NCBI RefSeq assembly: GCF_010667655.1
Contig: NZ_WHZU01000005.1
Location: 1 to 64,000, forward strand
From: Bifidobacterium saimiriisciurei
Lineage (GTDB): Bacteria; Actinomycetota; Actinomycetes; Actinomycetales; Bifidobacteriaceae
Direction of reading: 5' to 3'
Length of the DNA stretch: 64,000 nucleotides
The position numbers and the translations under genes are program-made. Below, piece after piece: positions 1-8,656 of this stretch. Position 1 is the stretch's first letter. Every line of letters begins with the position of its first letter. The notes under the pieces were generated by a model. That model did no database searches and had not been told where the DNA came from. It worked only from the letters and a program-made list of their open reading frames with translations.

Positions 1-100
1 GGAAAATAACACCACAACACGCCTACTCCCGCAAGGACAAACCCCGGTTATAAACACCACAAAAATTCCTATAGGCCCTGCGACGTGATGCCTCCCCGCC

Positions 101-153
101 AACTCCCCTCAGTCGGCTAACGCCGACAGCTCCCCTCAATCATGAGGGGAGCC
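101..153 (+). repeat. Dispersed composite hairpin repeat, copy 1
   Basis: Two small hairpins in a row: a GTCGGC/GCCGAC stem (about 112-126) and then GCTCCCCTCA/TGAGGGGAGC (129-152). The same architecture recurs at 33617-33670, 54363-54416 and 54433-54485. No coding potential is seen. The first 100 bases of the window also hold no convincing gene. Confidence 0.8.
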
Positions 154-156
154 ATA

Positions 157-188
157 GAAAAGACCGCAATCCGACAAAGACTGCGGTC
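157..188 (-). terminator. Terminator of the phosphatase/DHFR/thyA group
   Basis: Read on the minus strand, GACCGCA (188-182) pairs with TGCGGTC (168-162) and is followed by TTTT. It lies just downstream of the phosphatase stop. Confidence 0.7.
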
Positions 189-196
189 CGGCGTCG

Positions 197-712
197 TCAG
201 ATCTGCGTTTCGATCCAATCGACGATATACGGCGCGACCTCCTCGATCTGGTCGATGGCCACATCGAATTCACGCGGGCCGCCGTACCACGGGTCCACAA
301 GGTCGATCTCGTCCTCACGGCCGGGCTTGGGTGTCGGCAGGTTTGGGTCGAAGCTGCGGTACATGTGCACTTCGGCGCGCTTGCCCGCCGGCAGCTGCCG
401 CAGCAGCGAATGCATGTGCGAGGCCGTCATGGGCAGGAACAGGTCGGTCTCCTCGATTTCCTTGCGCGTGATGCGATGCGCGAAATGGTTCGGGTTCACG
501 ACGTATCCGCGTTCACGAAGCACCTTCTGCGCACGACGGTCGATGGGATTGCCGTGCTCCTCGTCGCTGACGGCGCTCGACAGCACCCTCACGCGGTCGT
601 CGAGCCCACGTTCCTCGATAAAGTGCCGGAGGATGATCTCCGCCATGGGGGAACGGCAGATGTTGCCGGTGCAGACGGTCATCACGGTGTACTTGTGCGC
701 GGAATCGCTCAT
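197..712 (-). CDS. Low-molecular-weight protein tyrosine phosphatase
   Basis: A 171-residue cytosolic phosphatase of the LMW-PTP family, which removes phosphate from tyrosine or other phospho-ligands through a cysteine intermediate. The P-loop VCTGNICRS is at residues 13-21, with nucleophile Cys14 and Arg20. The general-acid motif DPWYGG lies in the C-terminal part. I start at 712 rather than at the far upstream ATG because homology begins here and the ATG overlaps the DHFR stop as ATGA, which implies translational coupling. The substrate is unknown. Relatives act on exopolysaccharide kinases or arginine phosphate, but nothing nearby indicates either. Confidence 0.9.
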   Translation of the reverse strand: MSDSAHKYTVMTVCTGNICRSPMAEIILRHFIEERGLDDRVRVLSSAVSDEEHGNPIDRRAQKVLRERGYVVNPNHFAHRITRKEIEETDLFLPMTASHMHSLLRQLPAGKRAEVHMYRSFDPNLPTPKPGREDEIDLVDPWYGGPREFDVAIDQIEEVAPYIVDWIETQI

Positions 713-1377
713 GACTTCCTTTCGTAGTTGACGAAGCGGTAACGCTTGATGCCCTCGGCCTTGGCGGGCTTCATCCAGCCGGTCTGGCCGGCGACCTCCC
801 ACAGTCCCGCCTCGACGTAGTCCTTCAGCGGCGGGGCGAACGTGTCGGCGTCGAATTCGGCGTCGATCTCGGTGACGTACGCCTTCGAGGCGAACGGCAA
901 CGCCTCCTTGAAGATCTGCGCGCCGCCGATCACCCACAGCTCGTTGCGTTCGATGCCGTCGTCGGGGATGGATTCCTGACGGGCCAGATCGAGCGCGTCC
1001 TCGAGATTGTCCATGACCGTGGCGCCGACGGCGCGATAGCGGTCGTCGTGCGAGATGACGATGTTGTCGCGGTTCGGCAGCGGACGGTACTTCTCCCCCA
1101 GCGACTCCCACGTCCTGCGGCCCATGATGACCGGATGGGAGATCGTCAGGTCCTTGAATCGCTTGAGATCCTCGGAAAGATGCCAGGGCATGCCGCCCTC
1201 GAAGCCAATCGCGCCCTCGCGACCGTCCTTGGAACGGGCCTGTGCCCAGATGAGGTTCACGCGAATCGGACGCAGACCGTCGTCATGCAGGTCCTCGTTC
1301 GCCAGCTCCTCCTCGTAACGCCCGGCAGAACCGGGCTTGGGTTCGTGATAGCCGCTGCGGCTACTGTCATGCTCCAT
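709..1377 (-). CDS. folA: Dihydrofolate reductase
   Basis: Reduces dihydrofolate to tetrahydrofolate with NADPH, regenerating the folate oxidised by ThyA, whose gene lies just upstream on the same strand. Visible motifs are IGFEGGMPWHLSEDLKRFK (substrate pocket), VIMGRRTWESLG and LWVIGGAQIFKEAL (NADPH binding). The protein is 222 aa, longer than the usual ~160 because of a polar N-terminal extension of about 38 residues. An AAGGAG sequence nine bases before the ATG at 1377 supports this start, so the extension is probably real. It overlaps the phosphatase start by 4 nt. Confidence 0.95.
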   Translation of the reverse strand: MEHDSSRSGYHEPKPGSAGRYEEELANEDLHDDGLRPIRVNLIWAQARSKDGREGAIGFEGGMPWHLSEDLKRFKDLTISHPVIMGRRTWESLGEKYRPLPNRDNIVISHDDRYRAVGATVMDNLEDALDLARQESIPDDGIERNELWVIGGAQIFKEALPFASKAYVTEIDAEFDADTFAPPLKDYVEAGLWEVAGQTGWMKPAKAEGIKRYRFVNYERKS

Positions 1378-1531
1378 TTCGAAGCTCCTTCGATACCATG
1401 TTTATCGTGTGTTCGCGGCCGACGGCGGCCGGCAATGCATGCCGGCCGGGCCGCGGCCCCTTCATTTGCGGTCTTACGCATTGTAGACCAAGGTCATAGA
1501 CCATTCGCCGGCCATCGACGCCGGCGCCGCG

Positions 1532-2404
1532 TCAGACGGCGACCGGCGCCTTGATGGCCGGATGATGGCGATAGTCGACGATGGTGAAATCGTCGTAATC
1601 ATAATCGAAGATCGAATCGGCCTTGCGGATGTCGATCCTCGGATACGGATACGGCTCACGGCCGAGCTGTTCGAGCACCTGGTCGATGTGGTTGTCATAG
1701 ACGTGGCAGTCGCCGCCCGTCCAGACGAATTCGCCGGGCTCGAGGCCGGCCTGCTGCGCCATCATGAGCGTAAGCAGCGAATACGAGGCGATGTTGAACG
1801 GCACGCCGAGGAACATGTCGCAGCTGCGCTGGTAGAGCTGGCAGCTCAGCCTGCCGTCGGCCACGTAGAACTGGAAGAGCGCGTGGCATGGCGGCAGCGC
1901 CATGTTCTCCACCTCGGCGGGGTTCCATGCCGAGACGATCATGCGACGCGAGTCGGGATGGTGCTTGATGAGGTCCATCACGTTGGCGATCTGGTCGATG
2001 GTGCGGTTCGGGTCGTCGGGCGTTGGCGCCGGCCAGCTGCGCCACTGCACGCCGTAGACCGGGCCGAGGTTGCCGTCGGCGTCGGCCCATTCGTCCCAGA
2101 TGTGCACATTGTGCTCCTGCAGCCAGCGCACGTTGCTGGAGCCCTTGAGGAACCACAGCAGTTCGTAGGCCACACCCTTGAAGTACACGGTCTTGGTGGT
2201 GAGCAGCGGGAACGCGTCCTTGAGGTCGAACCGCATCTGCTGGCCGAAAAGGGAGATGGTGCCGGTGCCGGTGCGGTCGGATTTGAGCGTGCCTTCGGTG
2301 AGGATCCTGCGCACCAGGTCCTCGTACGGCATGGGGATGTCGGTCTCGGGCCGGGCGGGAATCGCCGCGCGGAGGTCGTCGAGCTGTTCTTGAGTCAAAG
2401 CCAT
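1532..2404 (-). CDS. thyA: Thymidylate synthase
   Basis: Converts dUMP to dTMP using methylene-tetrahydrofolate. The 290-residue protein shows the family signatures: SDRTGTGT near the N-terminus, LLWFLKG, the catalytic Cys in [13 protein letters not shown], the phosphate-binding [13 protein letters not shown], and the C-terminal PVAV that closes the active site. It precedes folA with about 150 bp between them, the classic thyA-folA pairing. A GTG lies two codons upstream (2410). I prefer the ATG at 2404, although the ribosome-binding site is weak for both. Confidence 0.95.
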   Translation of the reverse strand: MALTQEQLDDLRAAIPARPETDIPMPYEDLVRRILTEGTLKSDRTGTGTISLFGQQMRFDLKDAFPLLTTKTVYFKGVAYELLWFLKGSSNVRWLQEHNVHIWDEWADADGNLGPVYGVQWRSWPAPTPDDPNRTIDQIANVMDLIKHHPDSRRMIVSAWNPAEVENMALPPCHALFQFYVADGRLSCQLYQRSCDMFLGVPFNIASYSLLTLMMAQQAGLEPGEFVWTGGDCHVYDNHIDQVLEQLGREPYPYPRIDIRKADSIFDYDYDDFTIVDYRHHPAIKAPVAV

Positions 2405-2562
2405 GCCCACCAGTCTAGCGGCAGGCCGTGGCGCGACGTCGCCCGTGATGGCGCCCGACGGGGGTCCCGCGACCGTGATTCCTCTGAGCGCTTACCGGCA
2501 ATGCCCTGCGGTACGGGTTACATTGGTATCGGCAATGATGTCCACCACAAGGAGGAAAAACC

Positions 2563-2976
2563 ATGGGCAAGCGTATTTGGGTCGAGCGCAACAAGGACGG
2601 CTCCTGGGACGCCCGTTCGGAGGACGGCGCCCACATCAAGTTCGGCAAGGGCAAGGGCCTGTTCACCCCCGGTGATCTGATGAAGGTGGCTCTGGCGGGC
2701 TGCGCCGCGCTGAGCAGCCAGTTCGCCGTGGAACGCGCGCTGGGCGAGGGCGCCGGTGCGACGATCACCGTGGACGGCACCGCCGACGCGAAACACAACG
2801 CCTACAGCGACTTCAGCGAGACGGTGGAGATCGACGCCTCCGAGGCCGGTCTGCGCAAGGCGCAGGTCGACGACCTCAAGGAGCGCGTGCGCCGCCACAT
2901 CGAGAAGGGCTGCACCGTGCAGCACACCTATGAGCGCGAGACCCCGGTGAGCCTCACCATCGACATCAAGGAGTGA
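2563..2976 (+). CDS. OsmC/Ohr-family protein
   Basis: A 137-residue OsmC-like protein. The family reduces organic hydroperoxides with a pair of cysteines. Both are present, one in LAGCAALSS and one in EKGCTVQHT, with the conserved helix before the first. A strong AAGGAGG lies seven to eight bases before the ATG. It is a single gene, divergent from thyA and closed by a perfect hairpin. An oxidative-stress role in this anaerobe is inferred from the family. Confidence 0.88.
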   Translation: MGKRIWVERNKDGSWDARSEDGAHIKFGKGKGLFTPGDLMKVALAGCAALSSQFAVERALGEGAGATITVDGTADAKHNAYSDFSETVEIDASEAGLRKAQVDDLKERVRRHIEKGCTVQHTYERETPVSLTIDIKE

Positions 2977-2992
2977 TGCCCGCTCCCATGCG

Positions 2993-3034
2993 CATATGAA
3001 AAACCTCCCTCGGCCGAGGGAGGTTTTTCATATG
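2993..3034. terminator. Bidirectional terminator between OsmC and Usp
   Basis: A perfect 42-bp palindrome centred on CGG/CCG. Each outer arm carries an AAAAA/TTTTT stretch, so it can stop transcription from both convergent genes. Confidence 0.9.
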
Positions 3035-3060
3035 GTCCCGCAGGATCCCATGCCAGAATA

Positions 3061-4134
3061 CTAAGCCTTGTGCTCGGGGTCGATGGTGGCCTCGATGTCG
3101 TGCACGGTGGCGTCGTCGGCCGTCGGCACGGTGACCTTCTGCACGCCCTCGATGTCGTCGAGCGGCTTGGTCGGCACCTCGGCGGGCGATGCCGGCACGG
3201 TGTCGAGACGCGATTCCGCGGCCTCCACGTACTTGCGCGGCACCACGTACACGGGGCTGACCGAATGCTGCAGCAGACCCTGGCTGGTGGAGCCGAGAAT
3301 CAGACCGGTGAAGCCGCCGCGGCCGCGGGAGCCCACGACGACCACGTCGCTGGCGTGGCTGGCCTCGGTCAGCGCGGTGACGGCCGAGCCGGGCACCACG
3401 GACTTGGCGATGACCAGGTCGGGGTACTTCTCCTGGATCGGCGCGATGCGCACGTCGAGATCCTCCAGATAGGATTCCATGATGCTGTTGGCCTCGGTGC
3501 CGCCGGAGCCGCCGGACGCGAACATGCCCATGCCGCCGAAGCTCGGCACCGCCGACATCACCGTAAGCTTGGCGCCCCACTGGTGGGCGAAGTTGGCGGC
3601 GATGTCCAGGGCCTTGAGACCCCACTTGGATTCGTCGGAGCCGACGACCACCTTGGTGATGGTGTTGTTGAGGTGCATGAGGTTGCCGTCGTCGTCGGTG
3701 TACGGCACCACCACGATCGGGCAGTACGCGTAGGCCGGCAGGCTGGAGCTCGTGGTGCCGAGCAGACGTTCGGCCAGGCCGCCCTTGCCGCGGTTGCCGA
3801 TGACGATGAGGTTGTAGTTGCGCGAAAGCTCGACGAACACGGAGCTCGGGTCGCCGGTGACGATCAGCGTGGCGGCCTCGACGCCCTGCTCGTCCGCGAT
3901 GGCCTTCGCCTTGGAAAGAATCTCCTGCGCATCGGTGTGCGCCACATTGTCATCCCCCATGGCGGTGTATGTGGCGTCGAATGATACCGCCGCATAGCTG
4001 GGCAGCGAGTATGCGCAGACAATCTGCAGAGTCAGGCCGGCGTGCTTGGCGTAGTTTGCCGCCCACCACGTGGCCTTGTAGCTGGCATCCGAACCGTCTA
4101 CACCTACAAGAATGGCCTTTTCATTGACAGTCAT
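3061..4134 (-). CDS. Tandem universal stress protein
   Basis: A 357-residue protein of two UspA domains. Domain 1 is about residues 5-150 and domain 2 about 155-310, followed by a polar ~50-residue tail. Each domain begins with the VGVDGS/VGSDES loop and ends with the ATP-binding G-x2-G-x9-G-S/T signature (GNRGKGGLAERLLGTTSS and GSRGRGGFTGLILGSTS). ATP-binding UspA proteins are general stress and dormancy factors in actinobacteria. GGGAGG precedes the ATG. It is monocistronic and converges on the OsmC gene. Confidence 0.93.
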   Translation of the reverse strand: MTVNEKAILVGVDGSDASYKATWWAANYAKHAGLTLQIVCAYSLPSYAAVSFDATYTAMGDDNVAHTDAQEILSKAKAIADEQGVEAATLIVTGDPSSVFVELSRNYNLIVIGNRGKGGLAERLLGTTSSSLPAYAYCPIVVVPYTDDDGNLMHLNNTITKVVVGSDESKWGLKALDIAANFAHQWGAKLTVMSAVPSFGGMGMFASGGSGGTEANSIMESYLEDLDVRIAPIQEKYPDLVIAKSVVPGSAVTALTEASHASDVVVVGSRGRGGFTGLILGSTSQGLLQHSVSPVYVVPRKYVEAAESRLDTVPASPAEVPTKPLDDIEGVQKVTVPTADDATVHDIEATIDPEHKA

Positions 4135-4260
4135 GATGTTCCTCCCTAGTAGGTCGGGGAATCCATGCGCCTGTGCATGGCTCCTACTTGACTAGGATAG
4201 CGTCGAAATCGGCAAAACGGGGAACCAACATTCGCGAAACGCGTAACGCCGCGAATACGA

Positions 4261-4297
4261 GAAAGCGTTCCCTCGACCATGGTCGGGGAACGCTTTC
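4261..4297 (-). terminator. Terminator downstream of NlpC/P60 gene
   Basis: A 12-bp stem (GAAAGCGTTCCC with GGGAACGCTTTC) lies between the stop at 4360 and the Usp start. Confidence 0.65.
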
Positions 4298-4359
4298 GAA
4301 TCCTTCTGCGACAGTCGATGCGACCGACATTCGTATGGAACGCCGGAGGCTCGTCAACG

Positions 4360-5124
4360 TCACATCACGCGGTGGAAGGTGTAGCCGCCGCCACCCATCC
4401 AGCCGGGGGTCAGGTCGGAGATGGTCACCTCGGTGAACGTCATGTGGATGATCTTGCCGTTGCCCATGTAGATGGCGGCATGGCCGGGTCGGGCGACGAT
4501 GTCGCCGGGACGGGCCTCGGATTCGGAGACCGTGGTGCCGAACGTCGTCAGCGCGTGCGAGGAATGCGGCACGGAGATGCCGGCCTTGGCGAAGACGACC
4601 TGCACGAAGCCGGAGCAGTCCCAGCCGGTGTTCGGGTCGACGCCGCCGACGACATACGGATGCGGGCCCATGAACGTGACCGCATAGCTCAGCAGTGCGC
4701 TGGCGTCGGCGCTTGCCGGCGTGGAGACCGCCGCGGACGAGGAACTTGAAGAAGAAGAGGACGACGAGGACGACGAACGCTCCGCCGCACGGGACACCGC
4801 CTCGGCTGCGGCCTTTTCGGCCTCCTGCTGGGCCTTCTTCTCGGCCTCGGCCTTCGCCTTGGCCTCCTTTTCGGCCTTCGATTCGGTCTTCGGAACGTTC
4901 AGCGACTCGATGCCGCCGTAGTCGGCCTCGGAGTCGACGTCAATGGATGTGGCTTCCTTCAGCAGTTCGCTGCTGCGGGACTCCTGCCCCTTGAACGAAC
5001 GGGACGACGTGACGGGCTCATCGGCCTCGGAGGCGCTTGCGGCCGGAACCACAATGGCCGCGGAAAGCATGGTCGTCGCAATGGCTGCGGAAAGCAATGC
5101 AATGGATTTATGTGGTGTAATCAT
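4360..5124 (-). CDS. Secreted NlpC/P60 peptidoglycan hydrolase
   Basis: A 254-residue secreted endopeptidase predicted to cut peptide stems of peptidoglycan. It has a signal peptide (to about ASASEA), a charged Ala/Lys/Glu coiled-coil-like segment, a run of 14 serines, and then the NlpC/P60 domain. The catalytic Cys is in WDCSGFVQ, the His in RPGHAAIYMG, and a third polar residue is in IIHMTF. The ATG at 5178 is rejected because it lies against the upstream gene's terminator hairpin and precedes the signal peptide. The first ~110 residues are nearly the same as in the neighbour at 5231-6031. The serines use mixed codons, so slippage is not suggested. Confidence 0.9.
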   Translation of the reverse strand: MITPHKSIALLSAAIATTMLSAAIVVPAASASEADEPVTSSRSFKGQESRSSELLKEATSIDVDSEADYGGIESLNVPKTESKAEKEAKAKAEAEKKAQQEAEKAAAEAVSRAAERSSSSSSSSSSSSSSAAVSTPASADASALLSYAVTFMGPHPYVVGGVDPNTGWDCSGFVQVVFAKAGISVPHSSHALTTFGTTVSESEARPGDIVARPGHAAIYMGNGKIIHMTFTEVTISDLTPGWMGGGGYTFHRVM

Positions 5125-5180
5125 CGTCTTCGACCCTAGCAGACACGTCCGAACAAAGACCCATATATGCGAAAACATGA

Positions 5181-5210
5181 GAAACCCCAGCCGTAAACGA
5201 CTGGGGTTTC
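5181..5210 (-). terminator. Terminator downstream of second NlpC/P60 gene
   Basis: A 10-bp stem GAAACCCCAG/CTGGGGTTTC with a 10-nt loop lies between the two NlpC/P60 genes. It also argues that the downstream gene starts at 5124. Confidence 0.75.
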
Positions 5211-5230
5211 TGCGAAAGCACGGGTTTCGC

Positions 5231-6031
5231 TCAGAGCGTGCCGCCGCCCATGAAGGACGAACCGATGCCGCGGACCTGAACGCCGCCGCCGGGGGCAGAG
5301 TCGACCATCATGCCGTTGCCGAGGTAGATGCCCACATGGCCCGGCGAACGGCCGGCGTAGTGGAAGAAGACCAGATCGCCGTACTTCAGCTGGGAGATGT
5401 CGGTGGTCTTGTTGGAGACCATGGCGTAGTACTTCTCGGGCCAGTTGGAGTTGGACGGGTAGCCGAGCGCGAAGTCGACGAGGCCGGAGCAGGTGAACGA
5501 GGAAGTGCTCGTGCTTCCGGTCCACACGTAGCCGGAGGGCTGGTATCCGGAGCCGATGACGGCGAGGGCGCGCTTGACGAAGTCGGAGCCGGCCGGAACG
5601 GTCACGCTGCCGGCGTCGGCGGTCGACGAGGAGGTGGAGGTCGACGTGGATTCGGAGGTCGAGGTGCGCTCGCTCGAGCGGGACGCCGACTGGGCGGCGG
5701 CCTCCTCGGCGGCGGCCTGCTTGGCGGCCTCCTCCTGGGCCTTCTTCTCGGCCTCGGCCTTCGCCTTGGCCTCCTTTTCGGCCTTGGACTCGGTCTTCGG
5801 GACGTTCAGGGACTCGATGCCGCCGTAATTGGCGTTGTCCTTGACCTCGACCGACGTGGATTCCTTCAGCAGATCGGCGCTGCGGGACTGCTGTCCCTTG
5901 AACGAACGGGACGACGTGACCGGCTCGCTTTCGGAAGCGCCGGCGGCCGGGGCGACAAGCGCCGCGGACATGGTCGTGGCCGCGATCGCAGCGGCAAGAA
6001 TGGCAATGGATTTACGTGCTTTCATCATCAT
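5231..6031 (-). CDS. Secreted NlpC/P60 peptidoglycan hydrolase
   Basis: A 266-residue secreted hydrolase. A signal peptide is followed by the segment SRSFKGQQSRSADLLKE and an Ala/Glu/Lys-rich helix shared with the next gene, then a Ser/Thr linker. The C-terminal NlpC/P60 domain has Cys in SFTCSGLVD and His in SPGHVGIYLG. TCSG replaces the usual DCSG. The start has three ATGs in a row after AGGATT. It is flanked by its own terminator, so it is probably transcribed alone. A role in daughter-cell separation or wall turnover is inferred from the family. Confidence 0.9.
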   Translation of the reverse strand: MMMKARKSIAILAAAIAATTMSAALVAPAAGASESEPVTSSRSFKGQQSRSADLLKESTSVEVKDNANYGGIESLNVPKTESKAEKEAKAKAEAEKKAQEEAAKQAAAEEAAAQSASRSSERTSTSESTSTSTSSSTADAGSVTVPAGSDFVKRALAVIGSGYQPSGYVWTGSTSTSSFTCSGLVDFALGYPSNSNWPEKYYAMVSNKTTDISQLKYGDLVFFHYAGRSPGHVGIYLGNGMMVDSAPGGGVQVRGIGSSFMGGGTL

Positions 6032-6117
6032 TTCGAAATCCTACTCATATATCTGGAAAAAACCTGATAACCCCGCCCCCTACTCGGCCGACGACCATAA
6101 AGGGGACGGAAATGAAA

Positions 6118-6147
6118 ACGACCCTCGCGCCATGGGCGCGGGGTCGT
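6118..6147 (-). terminator. Terminator downstream of CHAP gene
   Basis: ACGACCC pairs with GGGTCGT around a GC-rich inner stem. TTTTCATTT follows on the minus strand. Confidence 0.75.
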
Positions 6148-6156
6148 CGATGACGG

Positions 6157-7089
6157 TCAGTAATGGATGTACTGGAAGTCGTGAACGTTCTTGAACGTAC
6201 GGCTGAACGGCTTGCCGTTGTAGGTGGCGCCGCATTCGCTGGTGGTCACGCTGCCGTCGGCGTTGACCTTCTCGACGATGGCCACATGGCCATACTGGGC
6301 GCTGGCGCCCTCCTGACCACGCTGGAAGACCATCACATCGCCGACGCGGGGGGTGTTGTCCACCCAGTAGCCATGGGCGCGGGCGGAATCCGCCCACATG
6401 GCGCCGTCTCCGAAGTAGGAGCCGACCGGCAGGTTGAGCTGATGACGGCGGGTGTACGCCCACCAGGTGCACTGGGAGAACGCATAGGCGTTGCCGGTGT
6501 CGCCGGTGTCGTGGTTGGGGTTGAAGCCGGCGGGAACGGCGTCGCCGTCGCGATCCATGAACGCGGCGACCTTGGCGTTGTTCGCCTTGGACTTCGACAT
6601 CTGCGAGGCGTCAAGCGAATCGGTGGTGGAGGAAAGGCTCCACTGGGCGGAGTCGCTGGCCGCGGACTGCGTCGTGGCGGAGCGCTCCTCGGAACGGGAG
6701 ACCTGGGTGGTGGCCGATGCGGCGCCGGCATCGGAGGCCGCCATGGAATCGGCGACCAGCGTGGTGCCGCCCTTGTCGGCGGTGGGAAGATTGGCTGAGT
6801 TCGCGGTGGAAGCGTAGGTGAGGCTTCCCGCCGTGGCGGCCAGCAATGCGAAAGCCGAAGCGGTGACGAACTGCTTCTTGTGGGCCTGCTGCCTGGCGGC
6901 CTGGCGAATGGCCCTGCGGGTGCGCGGCACGGAGGCGTTCATCGCCTTGGCCACCTCGGGCACGAGGGCCATCGGGGTATTCGCATACACCACGGCGGCG
7001 GTATGCGCCGCGCGCATCTCACGTACACGAGCGGTCACAGCGCTGTTGACGCGCTGGGCGCCGCGTGCCTTATGAGCGGCATGTTTCAT
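6157..7089 (-). CDS. Secreted CHAP-domain amidase/endopeptidase
   Basis: A 310-residue protein with a long basic N-terminus (about 70 residues), a hydrophobic signal/anchor segment (FVTASAFALLAATAGSLTYA), a Ser/Thr/Ala-rich stalk, and a C-terminal CHAP domain. The catalytic Cys is in AFSQCTWWAY and the His in YGHVAIVEKV. CHAP domains cleave peptidoglycan amide bonds. It is third in a row of wall hydrolases, each with its own terminator. AAGGAG nine bases before the ATG supports the start. The basic N-terminus is unusually long for a signal peptide. Confidence 0.88.
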   Translation of the reverse strand: MKHAAHKARGAQRVNSAVTARVREMRAAHTAAVVYANTPMALVPEVAKAMNASVPRTRRAIRQAARQQAHKKQFVTASAFALLAATAGSLTYASTANSANLPTADKGGTTLVADSMAASDAGAASATTQVSRSEERSATTQSAASDSAQWSLSSTTDSLDASQMSKSKANNAKVAAFMDRDGDAVPAGFNPNHDTGDTGNAYAFSQCTWWAYTRRHQLNLPVGSYFGDGAMWADSARAHGYWVDNTPRVGDVMVFQRGQEGASAQYGHVAIVEKVNADGSVTTSECGATYNGKPFSRTFKNVHDFQYIHY

Positions 7090-7415
7090 TACGAATCACT
7101 CCTTGGTTGTTCAATACCAAAAAACGATGATAACCAGCGCAGATGACGGCCACAAGCCGTCGACGAAACATTACGCCGTCAAACGTTTCATGAACTTGAC
7201 ATTCTGAATATTAGGTGCTAACAGCATTGCCCCTTGCAGATGAACCTTCCAAAAGGTTAAGAGATTGCAGGGATTTCTCCAAATCGCCCCCGAATATCAT
7301 CCTTGCGGACGATAGCCGTTCCCCGCCTGTATTTCCAAAGGAAACACCACGTTCACCATATTGTCCAAATTCTCACATTATGAGAAAATACACCGGTCTC
7401 ACTACGCTGGGGCCC
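7090..7415. other. Intergenic region, divergent CHAP and serC
   Basis: About 325 bp, AT-richer than the flanks, with no gene. A TTGACA at 7196-7201 followed 17 bp later by TAACAG is a possible serC promoter. I recognise no riboswitch. Confidence 0.4.
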
Positions 7416-8561
7416 ATGATCGACACCGTGAAAATCCCTTCCTCCCTCCTGCCCGAAGACGGCCGTTTCGGCTGCGGGCCCAGCAAGATTCGTCGCAAGC
7501 AGATCGCCGCGCTCACCGAGGCCGGCGCCACGCTGCTCGGCACGTCGCACCGACAGCAGCCGGTGAAGCATGTCGTCGCCTCCATCCGCGAGGGCCTGGC
7601 ACAGTACTTCTCCATCCCCGACGGATACCAGGTCGCCCTCGGCAACGGCGGCGCCAGCGCGTTCTGGGAGATGGCCTGCGCATCGCTCATCGCCCGACGC
7701 GGCGCGTTCGGCACCTACGGTTCGTTCAGCGGCAAGTTCGCGGCCAGCGCCGCCAACGCCCCCTTCCTTGAGGACCCGGTGATCTACAAGGCCGACTTCG
7801 GCTCATGCGCCCTGCCGAAGTACACCGAGGACGTGGACGTCTACTGCTGGGCCCACAACGAGACCTCCACCGGCGTGATGGCGCCCGTCGAACGCGTCGA
7901 GGGCAGCGTGGGGCAGCATGCGCTCACGCTCATCGATGCGACCAGCGGCGCCGGCGGCCTTCCGGTCGACATCTCGCAGACCGACGCCTACTACTTCTCC
8001 CCGCAGAAGGTGTTCGGCTCCGACGGCGGTCTGTGGTTCGCCATCCTCTCCCCCGACGCCGTCGAACGCGCCGAACAGGTGGAGCACAGCGCGACGCTCG
8101 AGGGCGCCCGGCGCTGGGTGCCGCCGTTCCTCTCGCTCACCAAGGCGCTCGAGAACTCCCGCAAGAACCAGACGCTCAACACCCCGGCCATCGCCACGCT
8201 GGTGCTGATGAACGAGCAGGTGACGTGGCTCAACGAGCACGGCGGCCTCAAGTGGGCGACGAAGCGCTGCGCGAAGTCCGCGAACATCCTGTATTCGTGG
8301 GCGGAACGTTCCGACTACGCCCATCCGTTCGTCGCGGACAAGTCGATTCGCTCGAACGTGGTGGTCACCATCGACCTCGATGATTCGATCAGCGCGTCGA
8401 ACGTCGTCGCCGCGCTGCATGCGAACGGCATCGTCGATACGAACGGATACCGCAAGCTGGGCCGCAACCAGCTGCGCATCGGCGTGTTCCCGTCGGTCAA
8501 GCCCGGCGACGTCGAAGCGCTGACGTACTGCATCGACTACGTCGTCGACCACATGAAGTGA
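7416..8561 (+). CDS. serC: Phosphoserine aminotransferase
   Basis: A PLP enzyme that transaminates 3-phosphohydroxypyruvate with glutamate in serine synthesis. The 381-residue protein is of the actinobacterial type, with FGCGPSK near the start, GTSHRQ, and the PLP lysine in YFSPQKVFGSDGG. The open frame extends upstream to 7215, but homology starts at MIDTVKIPSS (ATG at 7416, after CTGGGG). The ATG at 7380 is an alternative. No other serine-pathway gene is adjacent. Confidence 0.93.
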   Translation: MIDTVKIPSSLLPEDGRFGCGPSKIRRKQIAALTEAGATLLGTSHRQQPVKHVVASIREGLAQYFSIPDGYQVALGNGGASAFWEMACASLIARRGAFGTYGSFSGKFAASAANAPFLEDPVIYKADFGSCALPKYTEDVDVYCWAHNETSTGVMAPVERVEGSVGQHALTLIDATSGAGGLPVDISQTDAYYFSPQKVFGSDGGLWFAILSPDAVERAEQVEHSATLEGARRWVPPFLSLTKALENSRKNQTLNTPAIATLVLMNEQVTWLNEHGGLKWATKRCAKSANILYSWAERSDYAHPFVADKSIRSNVVVTIDLDDSISASNVVAALHANGIVDTNGYRKLGRNQLRIGVFPSVKPGDVEALTYCIDYVVDHMK

Positions 8562-8656
8562 CGGATGCCGGCGGCCCGCATGCGCGGCCGTGCATTCCAT
8601 ATATATAGGCAATATACAGGCGGTCGATGCAGAAACGCCGATTAATGCCGAAACGC

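Noticed and set aside
5125-5178. Earlier start for the first NlpC/P60 protein
   Set aside because: The ATG abuts the upstream terminator hairpin, and the residues before the signal peptide do not fit a secreted protein.
7090-7415. c-di-AMP (ydaO-type) riboswitch upstream of the CHAP gene
   Set aside because: Such elements often precede actinobacterial wall hydrolases, but I could not find the conserved core here.
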